Origin: AP-15 sp963832875
GTDB lineage: Bacteria > Pseudomonadota > Alphaproteobacteria > ATCC43930 > CGMCC-115725
Assembly: GCA_963832875.1 (NCBI GenBank)
Contig: CAWHWB010000007.1
Coordinates: 372,001-436,000, forward strand
Length of the DNA: 64,000 nucleotides
Direction: 5' to 3'
Below are positions 8,799 through 18,360 of this stretch, piece after piece; the first letter of the stretch is position 1, and each line of letters opens with the position of its first letter. The notes beneath the pieces are model-generated. The model saw only the letters and a list, made by a program, of their open reading frames with translations. It did not search any database and had not been told where the DNA came from. The position numbers were made by a program, and so were the translations under genes.

Positions 8799-10274
8799 TC
8801 AGATCGCGCGCAGCTCGAACACGTTATAGCACCAGGGCGCATGATCGATGTAGAGACCGGGAGCGACGATCTCGCCGCCATCGCGGTTGTAGACTTCCGT
8901 CCCCATCACATCGGTCAGACGTACTGATTTGCCGCGAATCTCCGGAAAAGGCAGCGGCAGACGGCATTGGCCTTGGTTGCCGGCGTAATTCACGACGACG
9001 AGATATCGCGAGCCGTCGTCGCCGGCCCAAGCGTACGCGATAAAATCGTCCGAGGTCCAGTTACCGGACCAGGCCGGCTGCGGCTGGATTTGCGACCAGG
9101 CGCCGTCGCGGAAAGTCGCGGCCTGCTTTAGGACCTGCAACAAATTACCGTAGAAGGCCGCGATATCGGGACTCCTCGACTCGACCGGGCCACGGCAGAG
9201 ATGCGTCGGTATCCGGAGCCGTGCCCCATCGAACTGACCCTGATGAAACAAACGCAAGCCAGGTGAGAGAAACGTGACGACTGCCGCGGCAGCGTGTTGA
9301 GGCCATGAAAATTCAGAGGCAGCGCGCGGCTCATCGTGGTTTTCGAGAAAGCGCGCCAGCTTGTCCTGGTAATCAAGCCCGGCGAGCAGATGACTACGAA
9401 CCGGCGCGGCATGCCCGTCCCGCAGGCGATCATATAGCCGCTTATCGTAGCAATAGGCAAAGCCCTGCTGCTGCAAAGTCCATTCGAGGTCCCAATACAC
9501 CTCGGCCATGAAGGTGAAGTCCGGGAATTTCTGATGCAGCGCGGGAATAGCCTTCGGCCAAAATGGCTCGGGCGTCACTCCCCAGGTACGTTGAAAGATG
9601 TCCGGCAGCAGCAGCATGGCCATGTCGCAGCGGACGCCATCACACTTGCCGGCGATCGCGATCAGTTCGTCGATCCGCGCATTCTGAAGGCCCGGATTGG
9701 CGTAGTTGAGCTGCAAGGTGTCGGGCCAACCGGGGAAATTCGGATCGCGGCCATAGGCCAAGATCTTAGGTCCGCGATCAGTGTCGACCCGCAGGTAATT
9801 TTCGGGCGATGCGGCCAGCGCCTGTTCGCCACCCTCGACGTAGTAGTCGGGGTGACTTTTAACCCACGAATGGTCGGGCGCCGTGTGGTTCGGCACAAAG
9901 TCGAGCATCAGCTTGATGCCGCGCCGGGTCAGCCTGTCTCGAAACCGGGCCAAGGCTGCATCGCCGCCCAGCGCATCGCTGACGGCGTAAGCCGTGATCG
10001 CAAAGCCTGAGCCGCAGATGTCGTCCTCAGTCAGGTCCGGCAGGAGAGCCTGGAACTCGGCACGCCATCGCGCATTGCTGCGCGACACCGCCCGCCCGGT
10101 GGCACCGGTTTGCCAGACGCTGAGCAGCCAGACCCAGTCAAATCCCTGATCCGCAAATCCGTCGAATGTCGCGTCATCGATATCGGCGAGCGTTATGGGC
10201 TTGCCGGCCTTGCACGAGAGCCGGTTCAGCCAGACCCGCGTGTTAATCTGAAAGAGGGAAGGGTAGCGCGGCAT
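8799..10274 (-). CDS. GH13 alpha-amylase-family glycosidase
   Basis: 491 residues; hydrolase or transglycosylase acting on alpha-glucosidic bonds, cytoplasmic (no signal peptide). Family motifs are in order: LMLDFVPNHTAPDH (region I), CDGVRCDMAMLL with the nucleophile Asp, FMAEVYWDLEW with the acid/base Glu, and LENHDEPRA with the third carboxylate. A C-terminal beta domain ends in APWCYNVFEL. The ATG at 10274 is four bases past the stop of the upstream glucosidase fragment, showing an operon; the frame is open further upstream, but those residues are the glucosidase region read in another frame. Sequence alone does not separate amylase, trehalose synthase-like or sucrose phosphorylase-like activity. 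Confidence 0.8.
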   Translation of the reverse strand: MPRYPSLFQINTRVWLNRLSCKAGKPITLADIDDATFDGFADQGFDWVWLLSVWQTGATGRAVSRSNARWRAEFQALLPDLTEDDICGSGFAITAYAVSDALGGDAALARFRDRLTRRGIKLMLDFVPNHTAPDHSWVKSHPDYYVEGGEQALAASPENYLRVDTDRGPKILAYGRDPNFPGWPDTLQLNYANPGLQNARIDELIAIAGKCDGVRCDMAMLLLPDIFQRTWGVTPEPFWPKAIPALHQKFPDFTFMAEVYWDLEWTLQQQGFAYCYDKRLYDRLRDGHAAPVRSHLLAGLDYQDKLARFLENHDEPRAASEFSWPQHAAAAVVTFLSPGLRLFHQGQFDGARLRIPTHLCRGPVESRSPDIAAFYGNLLQVLKQAATFRDGAWSQIQPQPAWSGNWTSDDFIAYAWAGDDGSRYLVVVNYAGNQGQCRLPLPFPEIRGKSVRLTDVMGTEVYNRDGGEIVAPGLYIDHAPWCYNVFELRAI

Positions 10275-10278
10275 CGCC

Positions 10279-11346
10279 TTAAACCCTCTCCCTTTCTCGG
10301 CCAAGCGCCTCCGTTCCGCCGTGCAGAAAACTTTGCGCATCAAGCTTGCCGAAAATCTCGATAAGAAGGGCGACAACACCGGTCCACCCTGTCTGATGGC
10401 TGGCCCCGATTCCTGCCCCATTGTCCCCATGGAAATATCCGTAGAACAGAAGATTATCCCGCCAATGAGGATCGTTTTGGAATTTTCCAGCGCCGCCAAA
10501 CACGGGCCGGCGGCCGGTTTCATCGCGAAGGAAGATGCGGGTCAGGCGATTGGCGATCTCGTGCGCGACCTCGAACAGGTTCATCAGGTTGCTGGAACCG
10601 GTCGGACATTCGATTTTGAAGTTGTCGCCGTAATAGGCGTAGTAGTGCAGGAGAGCGCGGATGATCAGCGCGTTGACCGGCATCCAAATCGGCCCGCGCC
10701 AGTTCGAGTTCCCACCGAACATGCCAGTGTCGGATTCCGCCGGCAGATAGCTCACTCGGTATTCCTGACCGCCCGCTGAAAAGACGTAGGGATGCTCTGC
10801 ATGGTAGCGCGACAGCGACCGAATTCCGTAAGGGCTCAGGAATTCGCTCTCGTCCAGCATGCGCGTCAGGATCCGGCGCAGCCTGCTCTCGTTCACGAGC
10901 CCCATAATGCCGCGTTCGGCAACACCTAGGTGCCCCGGTCCCATCGGATGAATGGCTTCGTGGAGCTCCGGCATGCGCCGCCAACGATCGTAGATAGAAG
11001 TTGTTAGGTTGGGGACTCGCTCGCGCTGCCACTTTTCTATCACCGTCGTGGCGCAAAGCGGCAAAAGACCGACCATCGATCGGACCTTAAGCCGCGACGA
11101 GGTTCCGTCCGGCAAACGAAGAACGTCGTAGTAAAAACCGTCCTCCTCGTCCCACATGCCGCCCGGACCGATCCCGTTCATCGCCCGCGCGATCAGCAGA
11201 AACTCCATGGCATAGTTCGCCGCCAGCTCCTCATAGGTTGCGTCGTGCGCGGCGAGCTCGAAAGCAATCTCGAGCATGTTCTGACAGAACAGGGCCACCC
11301 AGGCGGTGCCATCGGCCTGCTCCAAATAACCCCCGGTCGGCAGCGG
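10279..11346 (-). pseudogene. C-terminal part of a large MGH1/GH63-like glucosidase, N-terminus deleted
   Basis: About 355 residues remain of a protein whose relatives are usually 800-900 long. The retained part is the (alpha/alpha)6-barrel end: TGGYLEQADGTAWVALFCQN, GGMWDEEDGFYYDVL, SRYHAEHPYVFSAGGQEYRV and GGNSNWRGPIWMPVNALIIR, all typical of this family, with its usual carboxylate-rich DEEDGFYYD. The front has been replaced by part of an LLM oxidoreductase gene; the switch is at CCGCTGCCG (11338-11346). A reading frame from an ATG at 11382 continues into this part, so a short fusion protein could be made, but it lacks most of the enzyme. The GH13 gene follows directly. Confidence 0.7.
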
Positions 11347-11858
11347 GTTGATGCCGGCATCCTCGATGGTGTGCCATGCCATTTACCCTCGAAGTTGACA
11401 TGCAGCTGCGCCCACAACGCCCGCATGACCTCAACCTGCTCTTCCGAGCGACGGCCGCGATTGTGAAAATTCTCGTTGAGGCCGACGAATTCCACCTCGT
11501 TCCACCCGACTCCGATGCCGAGGCGGAAGCGGCCGCTCGACAGCACGTCGAGTGAGGCAGCCTGTTTGGCGACGAGCACGGTTTGACGTTGCGCTAGGAT
11601 CAGCACTTGGGTGGAGAAATCGGCGATGTTCGTGCATCCGGCGAGGAAACCGAACAGCACAAACGGATCGTGATACCAGTCGGTCGAGCGGGCCCGGGCC
11701 TGACTCCAATCGGGCCGGCTCGCAACATTGACCCCCAGCACGTGATCGGGGGCAGCGATGCCGTGATAGCCGATCGCCTCTGCCGCCTGGGCAAATTCCC
11801 GGAGCGCCGCCGGCTCACCGCCGATGTCGACAATCGGAAGGGCTATCCCGAGCTTCAT
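11338..11858 (-). pseudogene. N-terminal part of an LLM-class (F420-type) oxidoreductase, truncated and frameshifted
   Basis: Starts at ATG 11858 with GGAGG just upstream: MKLGIALPIVDIGGEPAALR, GYHGIAAPDHVLGV, STQVLILAQRQTVLVAKQAA and FRLGIGVGWNEVEF are the classic first half of an F420-dependent LLM oxidoreductase. Just before the break the sequence TGGCA is doubled (TGGCATGGCA, complement of 11372-11381); removing one copy restores WHTIEDAGINPLP, exactly where LLM proteins have such a motif. After PLP the sequence becomes glucosidase. So this gene suffered a 5-bp duplication and a large 3' deletion. Confidence 0.7.
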
Positions 11859-12003
11859 CTGCACCTCCGCTTGGTTCCGTTATGTGCACCAAAAGGAAAT
11901 ACCATGGTCACGGGAGACGCGTGACGTGCTCCTGGCGTTGGCAACGGGCAGCGGCGCTTTTCTGTCCAGCCGGATGTCTTCGAGCGGCAAGCCGTTCTGG
12001 ACA

Positions 12004-13011
12004 TCAGCCGGACAGCGCTTGGGCGAGAAAAGGCAAGCTCTCGTCCATCCGGTAATCGACGCCGGTATGGTTATCGGGGAACTCCTCGTAGCGATGCGCG
12101 ATGCCGAACTCGTTCAGCCGCCGCACGAACCTGCGGGCGCCGTAGAGCAGATTGAACTGATCCTTCTCGCCGCAGTCGATGTAGAGCGCCTTCAGCCTAC
12201 GGAGGTTGTCCGCCTGGGTTTCGATCGCGACCACCGGGTCTTGCCGCAACCAGTTCGCCCAGCGTTCTTCGATAACCTCGCAGGTGTCGAAGGTGACCGG
12301 CAGCCGGATGCCAAGGAACTGCGTCGGATCGGGATCGTAGCTGGCCGCCATCGCCAGCGCGTTGAATACTTTGAAGGAACCCTCCGGATGCTTTTTGGCT
12401 GCCTCAAGCTCCTGCCACCAACGCTCGATCGAGTTTCCAGCGCCGCCAAGGGCGCGCAGCACCGATGGCATGTCCGGCAGATAGCACAGCTCAAAGCCCA
12501 TATCGCCGGAATGACAGGCCGCGGCCGACCAGACGTCGGAGTGGCGCAGGGCGTGCGTAACCGCACCGTACCCGCCAGAGCTCTTGCCGAAAATGCCGCG
12601 GCGCCCGGCGCCACCGCATTCGAAGCGCTGCTCGATTGTCGGCAGCATTTCATATAGCAGGAAGTCCTCCCAAGAACCCACGGCAGCCGAGTTGATGTAT
12701 TGGTTGCCGCCAAGCCGGGTGAAGCAATCGGGAAAGGCGACGACGACCGGCGGCATCTGCCGTTCGCCGATCAGCCGGTCGAGCCGCTCCGGCAGGTTCT
12801 CGCGGAAGCCGACCCAATTCGTATGGGCTAGGCCGCTGCCCGTGAAGCCGACAAGATCAACAAGCAAGGGCAATCCTTGTCCATTATGCCCAGCCGGGAC
12901 GTACACATCGACGGCGCGTGCCGGCGGATCACCCAGCATATTGCTCTTGAGGGCTCGGCTCTCGATCGCCACTCGGCTGACGGAACCCGTCAGCCCGAAG
13001 AACCTGCGCAT
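12004..13011 (-). CDS. Alpha/beta-hydrolase, esterase D/feruloyl-esterase-like
   Basis: 335 residues, no signal peptide. Serine esterase of the putative-esterase (PF00756-type) family. The nucleophile motif is GIFGKSSGGYGAV (Ser of GKSSGG near residue 144), preceded by PPVVVAFPDCFTRLGGNQYI and followed by LKALYIDCGEKDQFNLLYGA, where an acid residue is expected; the histidine is in FPDNHTGVDYR near 315. Substrate cannot be told; relatives hydrolyse short acyl or carbohydrate esters. It stands alone between intergenic gaps, reading in the same direction as the glycosidase genes. Confidence 0.7.
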   Translation of the reverse strand: MRRFFGLTGSVSRVAIESRALKSNMLGDPPARAVDVYVPAGHNGQGLPLLVDLVGFTGSGLAHTNWVGFRENLPERLDRLIGERQMPPVVVAFPDCFTRLGGNQYINSAAVGSWEDFLLYEMLPTIEQRFECGGAGRRGIFGKSSGGYGAVTHALRHSDVWSAAACHSGDMGFELCYLPDMPSVLRALGGAGNSIERWWQELEAAKKHPEGSFKVFNALAMAASYDPDPTQFLGIRLPVTFDTCEVIEERWANWLRQDPVVAIETQADNLRRLKALYIDCGEKDQFNLLYGARRFVRRLNEFGIAHRYEEFPDNHTGVDYRMDESLPFLAQALSG

Positions 13012-13283
13012 GCGTCATACCCCTGGCTTCCGCTATTGTTACCAATAATGAGAATTTAACGGAACCTCCCGCAGATATTTTACATGGGACTTCCCGATAA
13101 AGTCGCGCTTCGCAGATGCCGGTTGATCAGCTCCTGTAGGCGTGCCGTTTTGAATGTGCCTCTGCGCTCATCACTGGCAGCCTCATATGGCCCTCGATAA
13201 GCCCAGCTTCGCCAGGTGCCGCCTGGGCAATCTGGTGGCCTAACGGATCGCCAACTGACCGATATCTAACTGTTAGACGTGTT

Positions 13284-14471
13284 TCAGATGACCCGATCGC
13301 GGCGGAAGGCGGCGATCTCCCCCGTGGCGTAGCCGTGCTCGGCCAGCACACGATCAGTGTCGGCACCGAATTCAGGCGGCGGCGTCTCGATGCTGGGGCC
13401 GCCATGGGCGAATTTGAAGGCGGCAAGCGGCACACCGAATGGACCGTCGATGCCGGCGGCCGAGGGGTGGTGGTGAAACACCCCGCGGGTTTTGAAATGC
13501 GGGTCCGCGACCGCTTCGGCCATCGTCCGTACCCGCGCCGCCGGGACATGCCTTGCCTGGAGATAGATTTCCCACTCGTCCGCGGTCCGCGTCCGGATGA
13601 TGTCGGCGAGCACCGCCGCCTCGCGGGCGCGATCGGCCTCGCGCGCCTCGTTATCGCGCTTGACCATGTCCGGCCGCTCCAGAACCTGCCACAGACGGCG
13701 CTGCTGCCCCAGATTGCTGGCGCCGATCATCAATAGCCCGTCCTTGGCCTCGTAGCAGCTGTTGGTCGCGAAGGGCTGCTTGTTGCCGTGCGGGCGCGGC
13801 TCGGCGCCGTTGCGCAAGTAGCCCGTGAGGTGCGAGCCCATCAGCATCATCGCGACCCCGATCATCGCGAGATCGATATGCTGGCCTTTTCCGGTGCGCT
13901 CGCGCTGGAACAATGCGCTAGCGAGGGCAAAAGCCCCCATCGTGCCGGTCGCGTAATCGACCGCCGGGGCCCCGAACTTGATCGGGTTGACCTCCTCGGT
14001 GCCGGTCATTGCCATCAGCCCGGAGGTCGCCTGAATGACATGGTCATAAGCGGTCTGCTCGCGGCGCGGACCGTCCTGGCCAAAAGCGGAGATCGAGCAA
14101 TAGATCAGCCGCGGGTTGATGGCACTCATTGCGGCATAGCCGAGACCCAACGCTTCGAACGCACCCGGCCGGAAATTTTCCACCAGCACGTCCGCAGCGG
14201 CGACGAGCCGCTTGAGGATCTCGCGGCCTGGCTCGGTCTTGAGATCGAGCGTGATCGAGCGCTTGTTCGATCCCTGGGTCAGGAACGAGGTGCCCATATG
14301 CCGGCGGTTCAGCGCGCGGTCGGTGCCGCCGTCACGGCTCTGGTCGGGCTCGTCGGGGTGCTCGACCTTGATCACGTCGGCGCCAAGGACGGCGAGCTGA
14401 TAAGCGGCGAACGGGCCGGCCAGCACATGGGTAATGTCGATGATGCGAATGCCCTCGAACGGTCGGGTCAT
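13284..14471 (-). CDS. CaiB/BaiF-family CoA-transferase
   Basis: 395 residues, the usual size of class III CoA-transferases, which move CoA between carboxylic acids. The N-terminus PFEGIRIIDITHVLAGPFAA and the CoA-binding KRSITLDLKT and VLVENFRPGAF segments are standard. The catalytic aspartate is in FGAPAVDYATGTMGAFA (near 169-175), corresponding to Asp169 of formyl-CoA transferase. The C-terminal part (HVPAARVRTMAEAVADPHF, TRGVF) is intact. Neighbours are not obviously connected, so the acid substrate is unknown. Confidence 0.85.
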   Translation of the reverse strand: MTRPFEGIRIIDITHVLAGPFAAYQLAVLGADVIKVEHPDEPDQSRDGGTDRALNRRHMGTSFLTQGSNKRSITLDLKTEPGREILKRLVAAADVLVENFRPGAFEALGLGYAAMSAINPRLIYCSISAFGQDGPRREQTAYDHVIQATSGLMAMTGTEEVNPIKFGAPAVDYATGTMGAFALASALFQRERTGKGQHIDLAMIGVAMMLMGSHLTGYLRNGAEPRPHGNKQPFATNSCYEAKDGLLMIGASNLGQQRRLWQVLERPDMVKRDNEAREADRAREAAVLADIIRTRTADEWEIYLQARHVPAARVRTMAEAVADPHFKTRGVFHHHPSAAGIDGPFGVPLAAFKFAHGGPSIETPPPEFGADTDRVLAEHGYATGEIAAFRRDRVI

Positions 14472-14907
14472 GCCGAACTCCAGAAGCAGGACAATAAAGG
14501 CGGCGAGAGCTTAGCCGATGTCGAACGCCGGGTCGTCGCTCGATAAAAAAATGCCGTCATGCGGGACCGGAGCCGGGGCTCGGCGAACTGAAACGCCGTG
14601 TAGCCGAGCCCGGTCAGAAAGGCGAAGGTGTCGTCGAGCCGGTCGCCGGCACGCCGCGGGATTGCGAGATGTCGGCGTCCTTCGTGGCGGAACAGACGAG
14701 TGGCATCGGCCCCTCTGCCGGCGGCCGGAGCCTATCCAGCTGAACCTTGCCCCCGGCATCGGCCACAACCGTGCGGCTGCGGCAACGTTGCGAGCGAACG
14801 ATGCGTCGCAGAGGTCTAATCTGCCGGTCCCGCAACCGGGCGGCTCGGCAGCGAGTGCCGCCGACGCTCTGCGATGCGGCTGGAAAGGTCGCTGCTGTTG
14901 CTGCGCC
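14472..14907. other. 436-bp gap without a convincing gene
   Basis: Lies between the divergent CoA-transferase and sco genes. On the minus strand a short frame near 14550-14700 reads RLDDTFAFLTGLGYTAFQFA, vaguely like the end of an FkbM-type methyltransferase, but without start or core. No promoter stands out. Confidence 0.4.
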
Positions 14908-15624
14908 ATGCCGATGCAAATCATCTGCCGCGCCCACCTTGAGGCGTGCGCGACGCCCCGTGCTCCGGCGCCATCCGGCGGGCGGCGCGGCGCGGTGCGG
15001 CTGCTTGGCGCCGCACTCGCGATGATGCTTCTCGCTGGCTGTGACAGCGGCGCCAAATGGCACGCGATCGATGTCTCGGGGAGCCTTCCGGCGCTCGCCT
15101 TCACGATGACCCAGGCCGCGGATGGCCGAGAGGTCACCCAGGCCGATTATCGCGGCAACGTCGTGCTGCTCTATTTCGGCTACACGTTGTGCCCCGATGT
15201 GTGCCCGACGACGTTGTCGAACTTGGCCCAGGTGCTGACCCGCGCCGGGCCCGACGCGCAGCATGTCCGGGTGCTGTTCGTTACCGTCGACCCGAACCGC
15301 GACACGCCGGCGGTGCTCGCCGCCTACGTCAAGAATTTCGCGCCGCAGATCGAGGGGCTGCGCGGCACCGCCAACCAGCTCGCAGCACTGGCGCGGCGCT
15401 ATCGGGTCGTATACTCGGTGACCCCGGCGACCAAGGATCACCCCTATGAGGTGACCCACAGCTCGGCGATCTACGTGTTCGACGCCACCGGGGCGGCGCG
15501 CCTGATCATCGCCTCGCTCAGCTCGACGCACCCCGACATTGCCGGGACCGCCGCCGATCTGAAGCGTCTGGTCGAGGCGAGCCATCCCCCGGGATTGCTC
15601 GACCGGCTGCGGCAGCTGGTCTGA
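14908..15624 (+). CDS. senC: SCO1/SenC-family copper chaperone for cytochrome oxidase
   Basis: 238 residues; thioredoxin-fold lipoprotein that delivers copper to the CuA/CuB centres or acts as a redox partner. A lipobox is present (LLGAALAMMLLAGCDSG, Cys near residue 45). The copper-binding motif is FGYTLCPDVCPTTL (CxxxC) and the distal histidine is in EVTHSSAIYVFD, so all three ligands are present. TVDPNRDTPAVLAAY is also typical. The start at ATG 14908 gives a long positively charged n-region before the signal; a later Met is possible. It converges with the PCuAC and CtaG genes directly downstream on the other strand, a compact copper-delivery set. Confidence 0.9.
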   Translation: MPMQIICRAHLEACATPRAPAPSGGRRGAVRLLGAALAMMLLAGCDSGAKWHAIDVSGSLPALAFTMTQAADGREVTQADYRGNVVLLYFGYTLCPDVCPTTLSNLAQVLTRAGPDAQHVRVLFVTVDPNRDTPAVLAAYVKNFAPQIEGLRGTANQLAALARRYRVVYSVTPATKDHPYEVTHSSAIYVFDATGAARLIIASLSSTHPDIAGTAADLKRLVEASHPPGLLDRLRQLV

Positions 15625-15631
15625 GCCGCGC

Positions 15632-16075
15632 TCACCTCCCGGTCGCGTTGCGCACCGGGAAGGTCGCGGTCAAAGTCCCGCCATCGGCAAAGCGCAACGT
15701 CACCGGGACCGATCGCCCGGGCCGCATCTCGGCCGAGGGCGACATGCACATCAGGTGATAGCCGCCGGGTGCAAAACTGACTTTGCCGTGGGCTGGCACA
15801 GCGACGCTCTGTACCATGACCATCCGCTCCTGCCCGTTCTGATCGATGCTTTGATGCAGCATCAGCATGCCGCAGGCGGGCGAGGCGGCGCCGACCAGGG
15901 TGTGCGCGGCACCGGTCGGGTTCGACAGCGTGAAATATCCGGCCGCCGGCAGCGACGGCATCACTAGGCGGAACCACGGGGCGCTCAGCCCCATCCCGGC
16001 CTCGCCCGCCTGCACCGCCGCGCCGGCCATCAGCACGCCGCAGACCGCTGCGACGGCCGGCATCGCCCGGCGCAT
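15632..16075 (-). CDS. PCu(A)C-type periplasmic copper chaperone
   Basis: 147 residues with signal peptide (RAMPAVAAVCGVLMAGAAVQ). The copper site is visible as the H(M)x10Mx21HxM pattern: MLMLHQSIDQNGQERM then HLMCM about 22 residues later, near positions 75-115. Such proteins load CuA of cytochrome oxidase, often together with Sco. The start is placed at ATG 16075, four bases past the stop of the upstream ctaG-like gene, so the two are coupled; an upstream ATG at 16126 would lie inside ctaG. Confidence 0.9.
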   Translation of the reverse strand: MRRAMPAVAAVCGVLMAGAAVQAGEAGMGLSAPWFRLVMPSLPAAGYFTLSNPTGAAHTLVGAASPACGMLMLHQSIDQNGQERMVMVQSVAVPAHGKVSFAPGGYHLMCMSPSAEMRPGRSVPVTLRFADGGTLTATFPVRNATGR

Positions 16076-16079
16076 CGGA

Positions 16080-17066
16080 CTAGCGCCCGGTCCAGCTTTT
16101 CGCCAGCGCTCCAAAGGATGTCCCATCCGGATCGTCCTCCTTGGCCGCTTCTTCGTGCAGCCTCAATGCGTTGATAACCAGCAACAGCCCAACGACGCTC
16201 ATCATCGCCGGTGGGATCCAGATCACGATGCCGCCGATATGCTGGTCGTTGAGCGCGCTGATCGTTGGGAACAGCCGGCCGCACAGATCGTAATAGGGAT
16301 AGAGGTCGCTGCCGGACATGGTAATTGCCGCCCCCAGCGCGATCTGCGGGAACATGACGCCGACGGCCAGCGCCGCGCGGACGCCATAAGAGATTCGCGC
16401 CGGCGGTTTGGGGCGCGGGTCCAGCACCAGGCACCAGAACAGGATGCCGTCGAGCACCATGCTCCAATTCATCACCGCATAGAGCCGCACATCGATCATC
16501 GCCCGGAAATGGATCGGGGGGATTAGCCAGAAATAAATCAACCCGACAAACAGAAATGCCGCCAGCAACGGCTGTTGCAACACCCTAACGGCGCCGAGGA
16601 CGACCGGGCTCCCGATCGCCTGCCGCACCCGCCGCGGCATGCCGCGCTTGATCGTCGCGCCGGCGCCGCCCAGCGCCACCAGGAACGGCCCCAGGTGATG
16701 CATTACGACATGCTGGATGCGGTTCAGAAAAAACATGTGCTGCGACCAGTAATCGTACCGCGTCTGCAACACCGCATAAATTGCGGCGACGCCGACGAGA
16801 AAGACGATGCGACGCCACACCGCCAGCCGCTCCGCCGAGGGGGCCGAGGCGAGACCGCGACCGAACCACAGCAGCACCAGCGCCGTCGCCAGATATTCGA
16901 GAGGCGAGAACTCCCACGGCATCCAGAACGGCATCAGCGCCGGATGGCTGGCCGACAGCCACCACAGCAACCCGCCCAGCGCCACGATTGCCGCATCGGC
17001 GGCTCGCCCGCCCGCCTGCGCCATCGCCGGGAGGACCGGGAAGCCCTGCGCCCGCACCCGTTCCAT
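16080..17066 (-). CDS. CtaG-type (caa3) cytochrome c oxidase assembly membrane protein
   Basis: 328 residues with about seven hydrophobic helices (for example ALGGLLWWLSASHP, ALVLLWFGRGLA, IVFLVGVAAIYAVLQ, AFLFVGLIYFWLIPPIHF). The motif-rich helix pair HVVMHHLGPFLVALGG with three histidines and YAVMNWSMVLDGILFW are typical of the caa3_CtaG family (PF09678), thought to help insert copper into the oxidase. It is unlike the soluble-tailed Cox11 form. The ATG at 17066 begins the conserved part; the open frame extends upstream to 17270. Operon with PCuAC. Confidence 0.85.
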   Translation of the reverse strand: MERVRAQGFPVLPAMAQAGGRAADAAIVALGGLLWWLSASHPALMPFWMPWEFSPLEYLATALVLLWFGRGLASAPSAERLAVWRRIVFLVGVAAIYAVLQTRYDYWSQHMFFLNRIQHVVMHHLGPFLVALGGAGATIKRGMPRRVRQAIGSPVVLGAVRVLQQPLLAAFLFVGLIYFWLIPPIHFRAMIDVRLYAVMNWSMVLDGILFWCLVLDPRPKPPARISYGVRAALAVGVMFPQIALGAAITMSGSDLYPYYDLCGRLFPTISALNDQHIGGIVIWIPPAMMSVVGLLLVINALRLHEEAAKEDDPDGTSFGALAKSWTGR

Positions 17067-17152
17067 GTTGAAGCACCTAGGCGGCAATGCCCGGTTTGTC
17101 AAAGCGCGATTGGGCGCGGGGCCGCCTCTCGTGGATCGGAGCGCGGCGCGGC

Positions 17153-18277
17153 TCACCCCCAGACTTCGCGGGCGGTCTCGACGACGAGGCGCAGCTTCGC
17201 ATTCTGTTCGTCGATCGACAGCGCGTTGCCGTCCACGGTCGAGGAAAACCCGCACTGGGGCGACAGGCACAGCTGCTCGAGCGGCACGTATTTCGCGGCC
17301 TCATCGATCCGGCGCTTCAATTCGTCCTTGCTTTCGAGGGCGGCGCGCTTGCTGGTAACGAGGCCGAGCACGATGCGCTTGTTGCCACGCGGAACGAAGC
17401 GCAACGGCGCGAACCCGCCCGAGCGCGCGTCGTCGTATTCGAGAAAAAAGCCGTCTACCGCCAATTCGCCGAACATGGCCTCGGCGACATGGTCATAGCC
17501 GCCCTCGGCCATCCACGACGAGCGGAAATTGCCGCGGCACATGTGCGTGCACAGGGTCATGCCCTGGGGGCGGCCGGCAAGTGCCGAGTTGATCACCTTG
17601 ATGTTGGTCAAGTGCTGGGTGCCGCCGTCGCCGCCGATCCGATCGACATAGGCGCGCTGTGCCGGGTCATTCAGATAGGCGAGGCTGGTGTCGTCGAGCT
17701 GCAGATAGGTGCAGCCGAGCCGGGCGAGCGCCGCGATCTCCGCGGCATAGACCCGGCCGAGGTCATGCCAGAATTGGTCCATGTCGGGATAAACGGCGGC
17801 GTCGATCGCCGCCCGCCCGCCGCGGTAATGCAGCATCGAGGGCGACGGGATCGTCAGTTTCGGAATGGTCCCGGGCGGCGCCACCGATTTCAGATATGCG
17901 AAATCCTCGCCGAAGATCGTCTCGTCTAGAGTGAGCTTGCCACCGATGCGAAACCCGCCGAGTGCCGCCTCGACGGTGCCGCTCTCATTCCTGAATTGCA
18001 GGCGCAGGCTCTGCTCAATCCGGGCGACGCCGCCGATCCGGTGCAGGAAATCCATGTGCCACGAGCCGCGGCGGAACTCGCCGTCAGTCACCCCCGGGAG
18101 GCCGATCTCCCGCTGCATGCGCGCGACATCGCGGATCGCATCATCCTCGACCCGGCGCAATTCCTCGGCTGAGATCCGCCCGGCCTGATACTCGGCCCGC
18201 GCCCGCAGCAATTCCGGCGGCCGCAGCAGGCTCCCGACATGATCGCCACGGAACGGCGGCCCGGACAGATCGCTCAT
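17153..18277 (-). CDS. MetE-C-like, cobalamin-independent methyltransferase family protein
   Basis: 374 residues, resembling the C-terminal zinc domain of cobalamin-independent methionine synthase (YxjG/YxjH-type proteins). Zinc ligands are visible: His and Cys in CTHMCRGNFR (near 232-237), Glu in FFLEYDDAR, and Cys in LSPQCGFSS near 345, matching the H-C-E-C set. GDHVGSLLRPPELL at the start is also diagnostic. There is no N-terminal MetE half, so the methyl donor and acceptor are uncertain; relatives sit in catabolic as well as methionine pathways. ATG 18277 has AGGGAGG eight bases upstream. Confidence 0.8.
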   Translation of the reverse strand: MSDLSGPPFRGDHVGSLLRPPELLRARAEYQAGRISAEELRRVEDDAIRDVARMQREIGLPGVTDGEFRRGSWHMDFLHRIGGVARIEQSLRLQFRNESGTVEAALGGFRIGGKLTLDETIFGEDFAYLKSVAPPGTIPKLTIPSPSMLHYRGGRAAIDAAVYPDMDQFWHDLGRVYAAEIAALARLGCTYLQLDDTSLAYLNDPAQRAYVDRIGGDGGTQHLTNIKVINSALAGRPQGMTLCTHMCRGNFRSSWMAEGGYDHVAEAMFGELAVDGFFLEYDDARSGGFAPLRFVPRGNKRIVLGLVTSKRAALESKDELKRRIDEAAKYVPLEQLCLSPQCGFSSTVDGNALSIDEQNAKLRLVVETAREVWG

Positions 18278-18360
18278 CGACACCTCCCTTTGCCGGTCAT
18301 TCCCGCTTCGGAGCGTGTTAAACAGTCTCCGAAATGCCCGTTGCACCAACATCGTGCGTG

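Noticed and set aside
14518..14730. Possible FkbM methyltransferase end on the minus strand
   Set aside because: Only a faint resemblance over ~25 residues, without start, SAM motif or consistent frame.
14614..15585. Minus-strand open frame of 323 codons
   Set aside because: Antisense to sco, whose copper-binding motifs are certain.
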